A DNA stretch of 51,801 bases from Candidatus Falkowiibacteriota bacterium (GTDB lineage Bacteria > Patescibacteriota > Patescibacteriia > Patescibacteriales > UBA12465): contig JAPLVY010000009.1 of assembly GCA_026396875.1 (NCBI GenBank), positions 1 through 51,801 of the forward strand, read 5' to 3'. Under the pieces are notes generated by a model. It ran no database searches and had not been told where the DNA came from. It saw nothing but the letters and a program-made list of their open reading frames with translations. A program made the position numbers and the translations under genes. Positions 48,498 to 51,801 of this stretch are shown here, piece after piece. The first letter of the stretch is position 1, and every line of letters begins with the position of its first letter.

Positions 48498-50543
48498 TTA
48501 TAATGGCGTAAAATCGCATTTGCAATTTGGATGAACTGGAATCTGCCCCGCTATATCTTTAACCGTCCAACCTTGTGTTGCCCTGTCTTGGCAAATCGAG
48601 CAAGCATCAGGCGACAACAACCACTCAACGTCCGTAAAACCATAATGCTCATAAGTTTGCCGATGTGCCTCTGTCACGCCCCTTGATGTTTCGGTGCGGG
48701 CAATCAACTCTGCCCGATAATCAACCGCAAATTCAAATACTTTCTCAACCCTCGTCTTCAACTCCGACAGACTCTCACCCGCTGAAATTCCCTCATTCAT
48801 GGTTTTCTCAAAATCAGCAATCGTAGTCTCGGTAATGCTTACGCCAATCTCCTCGCTAACCTGATCGAGCCATGACTTGATGAAATCCATATCCATGACT
48901 ACATCCTGATCAATCAAGGCACTTGCCCCTGCCACGCCCGTCATCACCGTCTCATACATCAATGGGCTGATAATCTGAATTGTGGCCGTCACCTCATCCG
49001 TTTTGCTGATACTTTTAAAATCAACTCCAACCTGATTGCTTTTCTCAACTGAATTAATAAATCTCTGCTTTTGCTCCAAGAAAAAACTGGCCATTTTGCC
49101 TTTCCATAAACCCTCAAGCCTTGATTCACTTACCATCCGCTCCTGATAAAACTTTGTTTTTTGCTCATCAGTCAATCGGTGATTCTTATTAACAATCTTA
49201 AAAATAATCTGTTTCTTTTTTACCAAGCCTGACATCGCCTTATCGGTTGCCTTCTCGGCCAGCTTATTTATTTTAAAATTACGATTTAATACTCGTTTTT
49301 TGACGTACTCCTGCTTCTTCAAATTTACTCGGCTCAAATTAAATGCCTTGATTCTGATAACCTCCTTCTTCTCACCGCCAATCAAAGGCATGCTGGACAA
49401 TGGCATGTAAATATAATCACCACCTGATACCGGTTGCAGACCCTCGTCGACTCTAATCTCATTCGTAGTCAACCATTTATTCCATCCCTCTGTCTTGCGT
49501 TTCAAGTCCATTTCCTCGTCTGCCTTGGCCAACGGTTCAAAGTCTAACCACAAGTCACTACCAAACATCGGCACCAAGAACTCATTCAACTGTTCAATCA
49601 ACTCGGTGGCCAAAGGCTCTAGTGTCCATTTATTGAAAGCATATTCGGCCGCTACTGCACTGGCACGATTAACATCCTCAAACACGCCAAGGATAGGCTT
49701 AGGCACTCCGAAGATTGATAAGATCTCGTCCCTGTTCATCTTGCGACTTTCAATGAAGTCCAAATCTTTTGGTGGAATGGTTGCCGGCTTGAATTTCATA
49801 CCAGCCTCCAAGACCTGCACATGATATGAATTCTCATAACCCTGAAACTTCTGCTTAAACTCCTTCTTTAAACGACTAATCATGCTCTTACTGGCATTGC
49901 CCTCAAGCTCCAAAAAGCCGGATGGTCGTGCATCGTTCTTAAGCAGATTACTGTTTGACTGCAACATGTAGTCGTCATTCTCCGCTGTCTGCCTAACCGC
50001 CTCAATTACTCCAATACCCTTGTCGGGATTGCGTGGATTATAATTTTTCAACCAAATAACTTCTTCCTTAGCAAAAGTCTTTTTATAGGTACCAATCTCG
50101 TAACTGTAATTTACAATCTGGCCATTATCATCACGAATAACTTTGAAATACTCTGGTCGAGCCAAATATATATTTGCTGGATACTTATCACTCGGATTAT
50201 TCTTCGATAGAATCCAAGGACTAGCACCGAGTAAATCACGATAGACAAAACTCAACTGCAAAAAATTATACTTAGTCATCTCGGGATTAATCCGATACAG
50301 TAAATCCAATAACTCATGTTCAACAACTTCCTCAACCTCACCCTTAGCCTTGAGTCGGTACAACTTAAAATCAATCTGTGCCAAGCCCATTGACCGCCTA
50401 GACACGCAGGCATAAACCCATGACTTATAAAAATCCAAAGCATCTGAACGTGTGATCACACTAGACATCACCCCGCTGTTATAAACAAACGAGAATGGCA
50501 CGCCCTGAGTTACTGTTTTAAATATTTTATTCCAAAAGCTCAT
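48498..50543 (-). CDS. Portal protein fused to MuF-like head morphogenesis domain
   Basis: 681 residues. Residues about 20-400 form the HK97-type portal (DFYKSWVYACVSRRSMGLAQ, LDFIESRKMNRDEILSIFGVP, VNRASAVAAEYAF). Residues about 560-681 are a MuF-like domain (RAELIARTETSRGVTEAHR, WLLSPDACSICQDRA, PVHPNCKCDFTPL). Portals and MuF proteins are usually separate adjacent genes; fusions occur in some phages. It is the connector for genome packaging. Confidence 0.93.
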   Translation of the reverse strand: MSFWNKIFKTVTQGVPFSFVYNSGVMSSVITRSDALDFYKSWVYACVSRRSMGLAQIDFKLYRLKAKGEVEEVVEHELLDLLYRINPEMTKYNFLQLSFVYRDLLGASPWILSKNNPSDKYPANIYLARPEYFKVIRDDNGQIVNYSYEIGTYKKTFAKEEVIWLKNYNPRNPDKGIGVIEAVRQTAENDDYMLQSNSNLLKNDARPSGFLELEGNASKSMISRLKKEFKQKFQGYENSYHVQVLEAGMKFKPATIPPKDLDFIESRKMNRDEILSIFGVPKPILGVFEDVNRASAVAAEYAFNKWTLEPLATELIEQLNEFLVPMFGSDLWLDFEPLAKADEEMDLKRKTEGWNKWLTTNEIRVDEGLQPVSGGDYIYMPLSSMPLIGGEKKEVIRIKAFNLSRVNLKKQEYVKKRVLNRNFKINKLAEKATDKAMSGLVKKKQIIFKIVNKNHRLTDEQKTKFYQERMVSESRLEGLWKGKMASFFLEQKQRFINSVEKSNQVGVDFKSISKTDEVTATIQIISPLMYETVMTGVAGASALIDQDVVMDMDFIKSWLDQVSEEIGVSITETTIADFEKTMNEGISAGESLSELKTRVEKVFEFAVDYRAELIARTETSRGVTEAHRQTYEHYGFTDVEWLLSPDACSICQDRATQGWTVKDIAGQIPVHPNCKCDFTPL

Positions 50544-50544
50544 A

Positions 50545-50871
50545 CTATTTTGGCAAATCGCTTTTAACTTTTATTAAAATGTCATCAAATGTAATTTTTT
50601 GACCATCCTCAAAATTCATCTCAATCTCGGCGTAATACTTACCCACCTCATCAAAGTTGCCGGTCAGAACTGTATACTTAGCCTCGCCCTCAACACCATC
50701 AACCACCACCATGTCACCCTCAAACTTCAATTCCGTCTCACCCTTCTTCTGCACCCTAAACTTTATTCCTGATGCACCGTTCAGATTGATCGCATTGCCA
50801 TTAAAGTCTTTTAAATGAAAAACCAAATCATACTTCTCGTCATCCTTAATTGTCTCTATGTTTATTCTCAT
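50545..50871 (-). CDS. BppU-like N-terminal Ig-type domain protein
   Basis: 108 residues, all beta: YDLVFHLKDFNGNAINLNGAS, GIKFRVQKKGETELKF, and VGKYYAEIEMNFEDGQKITF. This is like the N-terminal domain of phage baseplate upper proteins and other Ig-like attachments. It lies directly upstream of the portal gene, an unusual place for a tail or fibre component. Confidence 0.65.
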   Translation of the reverse strand: MRINIETIKDDEKYDLVFHLKDFNGNAINLNGASGIKFRVQKKGETELKFEGDMVVVDGVEGEAKYTVLTGNFDEVGKYYAEIEMNFEDGQKITFDDILIKVKSDLPK

Positions 50872-51572
50872 GATTTTGATTTAATGAAAAACTCTCTTGC
50901 TCCTTGCGTAACTTCATAAATCTGCTTTCGGACGCTGGAAAATAACTTGGCAAATGTCGACAACTTCACAATCGTGTAAACATCCTTATTAAAAACCAAC
51001 TGATAAAACCTGATTGGAACCAAAGCCACTACTCCAACTACCACCCCACTCAAAGCCTTAAGTCTGATCGAATACTGACTAATATTCACAACCCCTGAAC
51101 CGAACAAATTAATCGCCTGTTTTATCACTGGCTCGGTGTAGTAAACCTTGAAAGCGAAATCATTATTCGGATGACCCGATGTGCCAATATATGACATCTC
51201 GGGTGCGTAAGGGTTACCAAACACATTCTTGCCCCAACTCATATATCCCGCTCCGGGTCTCTGTAAGTTGATATAATAGGTTTTCCCGGGTGTCACTGTA
51301 AAAACATCATTTAACCAAAACTCATTCCAACCCTCAAAACCAAAATGAACTGCTTGATTATACAAATCGGGTCCGGTCAAACTATCTTTAATGCCAATTG
51401 CCATATCTGCCACATTCGGACTGCCCATGGCATACAAATCAATCTTGCAGATATTCTTCATGCCAGCTGGTATGACAATACCCTGACACCAAGCACTGTT
51501 GACTATGGTCGAGCAATCATTAACCGATGTTTGACTGATGCCTAATATCGCCTCCATATCACTGAATCTCAA
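50868..51572 (-). CDS. Beta-rich fibre/appendage-like phage protein with C-terminal basic region
   Basis: 234 residues. The first about 155 residues resemble the sugar-binding-like domains of fibres (GSPNVADMAIGIKDSL, FTVTPGKTYYINLQRPGAGYMS, similar in style to beta domains of the tail fibre at 36865). A hydrophobic stretch (about 172-186, LSGVVVGVVALVPIRFY) and a basic tail follow. It overlaps its downstream neighbour by 4 bp. Function uncertain; it could be a head decoration. Confidence 0.55.
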   Translation of the reverse strand: MRFSDMEAILGISQTSVNDCSTIVNSAWCQGIVIPAGMKNICKIDLYAMGSPNVADMAIGIKDSLTGPDLYNQAVHFGFEGWNEFWLNDVFTVTPGKTYYINLQRPGAGYMSWGKNVFGNPYAPEMSYIGTSGHPNNDFAFKVYYTEPVIKQAINLFGSGVVNISQYSIRLKALSGVVVGVVALVPIRFYQLVFNKDVYTIVKLSTFAKLFSSVRKQIYEVTQGAREFFIKSKS

Positions 51573-51801
51573 GAATTATGGTAAATTCCACCTTATCCCC
51601 GCTATTTACCCCGATGCCTGCAAAATCGCCGTGGATGAGCAAATTTCCGCCCGTAATGGCCGTAAACAGCCCTGCCTCGGTGATTGTTTTGGTCGCATTG
51701 GCCGTATGCATGGAAACCCACTGAATCTTGTCTGATGCTGGCTGTGTCCTCGTAGCCAAAATACGTGCCTCACTTGATTCGTTGAACAAGGTGGTGTTAT
51801 T
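51559..51801 (-). CDS. Phage structural protein, 5' end beyond window
   Basis: The frame is open to the right edge (NNTTLFNESSEARILATRTQ), ending with KVEFTIILEIQ at 51559. The ITEAGLFTAITGGNLLIHGDF stretch is typical of phage tail-fibre or collar beta proteins, and resembles the 39254-39823 protein in style. It overlaps the next gene by 14 bp. The true start is outside the window. Confidence 0.6.
   Translation of the reverse strand, partial: NNTTLFNESSEARILATRTQPASDKIQWVSMHTANATKTITEAGLFTAITGGNLLIHGDFAGIGVNSGDKVEFTIILEIQ

Larger units (their letters stand above)
22320..51801. mobile_element. Siphovirus-type prophage (right end beyond window)
   Basis: An integrase at the left edge, an ImmA/XRE lysogeny switch, lysis genes, a siphovirus tail module with tape measure, connectors, HK97-type capsid, protease and portal form a coherent prophage. 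All late genes run right to left. The left boundary is approximate (between the nrdR promoter and the integrase stop). No direct repeat could be matched because the right end is not in the window. Cargo at 24-34 kb is rich in defence-type genes. Confidence 0.88.

Noticed and set aside
1-51801. Alternative genetic code (TGA read as Gly or Trp)
   Set aside because: TGA ends several genes with natural 4-bp overlaps (e.g. 44421, 50868, 23368), and no conserved gene is broken by in-frame TGA.

Overview
The window looks like chromosome from a member of the Candidate Phyla Radiation (Patescibacteria, Parcubacteria-like). The signs are short intergenic gaps, long same-strand gene runs, a conjugation-type ATPase with a C-terminal zinc ribbon, an anaerobic ribonucleotide reductase with NrdG and NrdR, and mostly AT-rich gene starts with no Shine-Dalgarno-like motif. 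TGA, TAA and TAG all act as stops, so the standard bacterial code applies. The phylum is an inference. Nearly everything lies on the minus strand.

Region 1 (1-4.5 kb): an ECF sigma factor, a membrane protein that may be its anti-sigma factor, and a MacA/MacB-type ABC efflux system whose permease runs off the left edge. Region 2 (4.7-9.0 kb): three overlapping genes encoding a reverse transcriptase, an ABC-exporter-like protein with every ATPase motif degenerate, and a membrane-anchored phospholipase-D-like protein with an altered second HKD motif. They have their own predicted promoter and a leader rich in inverted repeats. I recognise no named system with this makeup, and it is the best candidate here for an undescribed one.

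Region 3 (9.1-22.2 kb): core genes. These are tRNA-Gln, ftsX/ftsE with an upstream RlpA-like/DD-carboxypeptidase fusion, tRNA-Thr, an MscS channel, an FtsB/DivIC-like protein, a GT2 glycosyltransferase, a DnaQ-like exonuclease, a T4SS-type ATPase, and an nrdR-nrdD-nrdG cluster. The cluster has two NrdR-box-like sites 31 bp apart, and the glycyl-radical tail of NrdD is a separate small ORF.

Region 4 (about 22.4 kb to the right edge): a siphovirus-type prophage read right to left. The integrase is at the left end, followed by a predicted structured RNA. A cargo block (24-34 kb) carries a lipoprotein, three PD-(D/E)XK-like proteins, a CBASS-like CD-NTase/SLATT pair and a type I restriction system with HsdM fused to one target-recognition domain. 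Next come ImmA, an XRE repressor and a divergent promoter/operator region. The late genes (35-51.8 kb) cover lysis, tail, connector, capsid, protease and a portal-MuF fusion. The tail chaperone has a programmed -1 frameshift signal (T TTT TTA). The terminase and the far attachment site lie outside the window.
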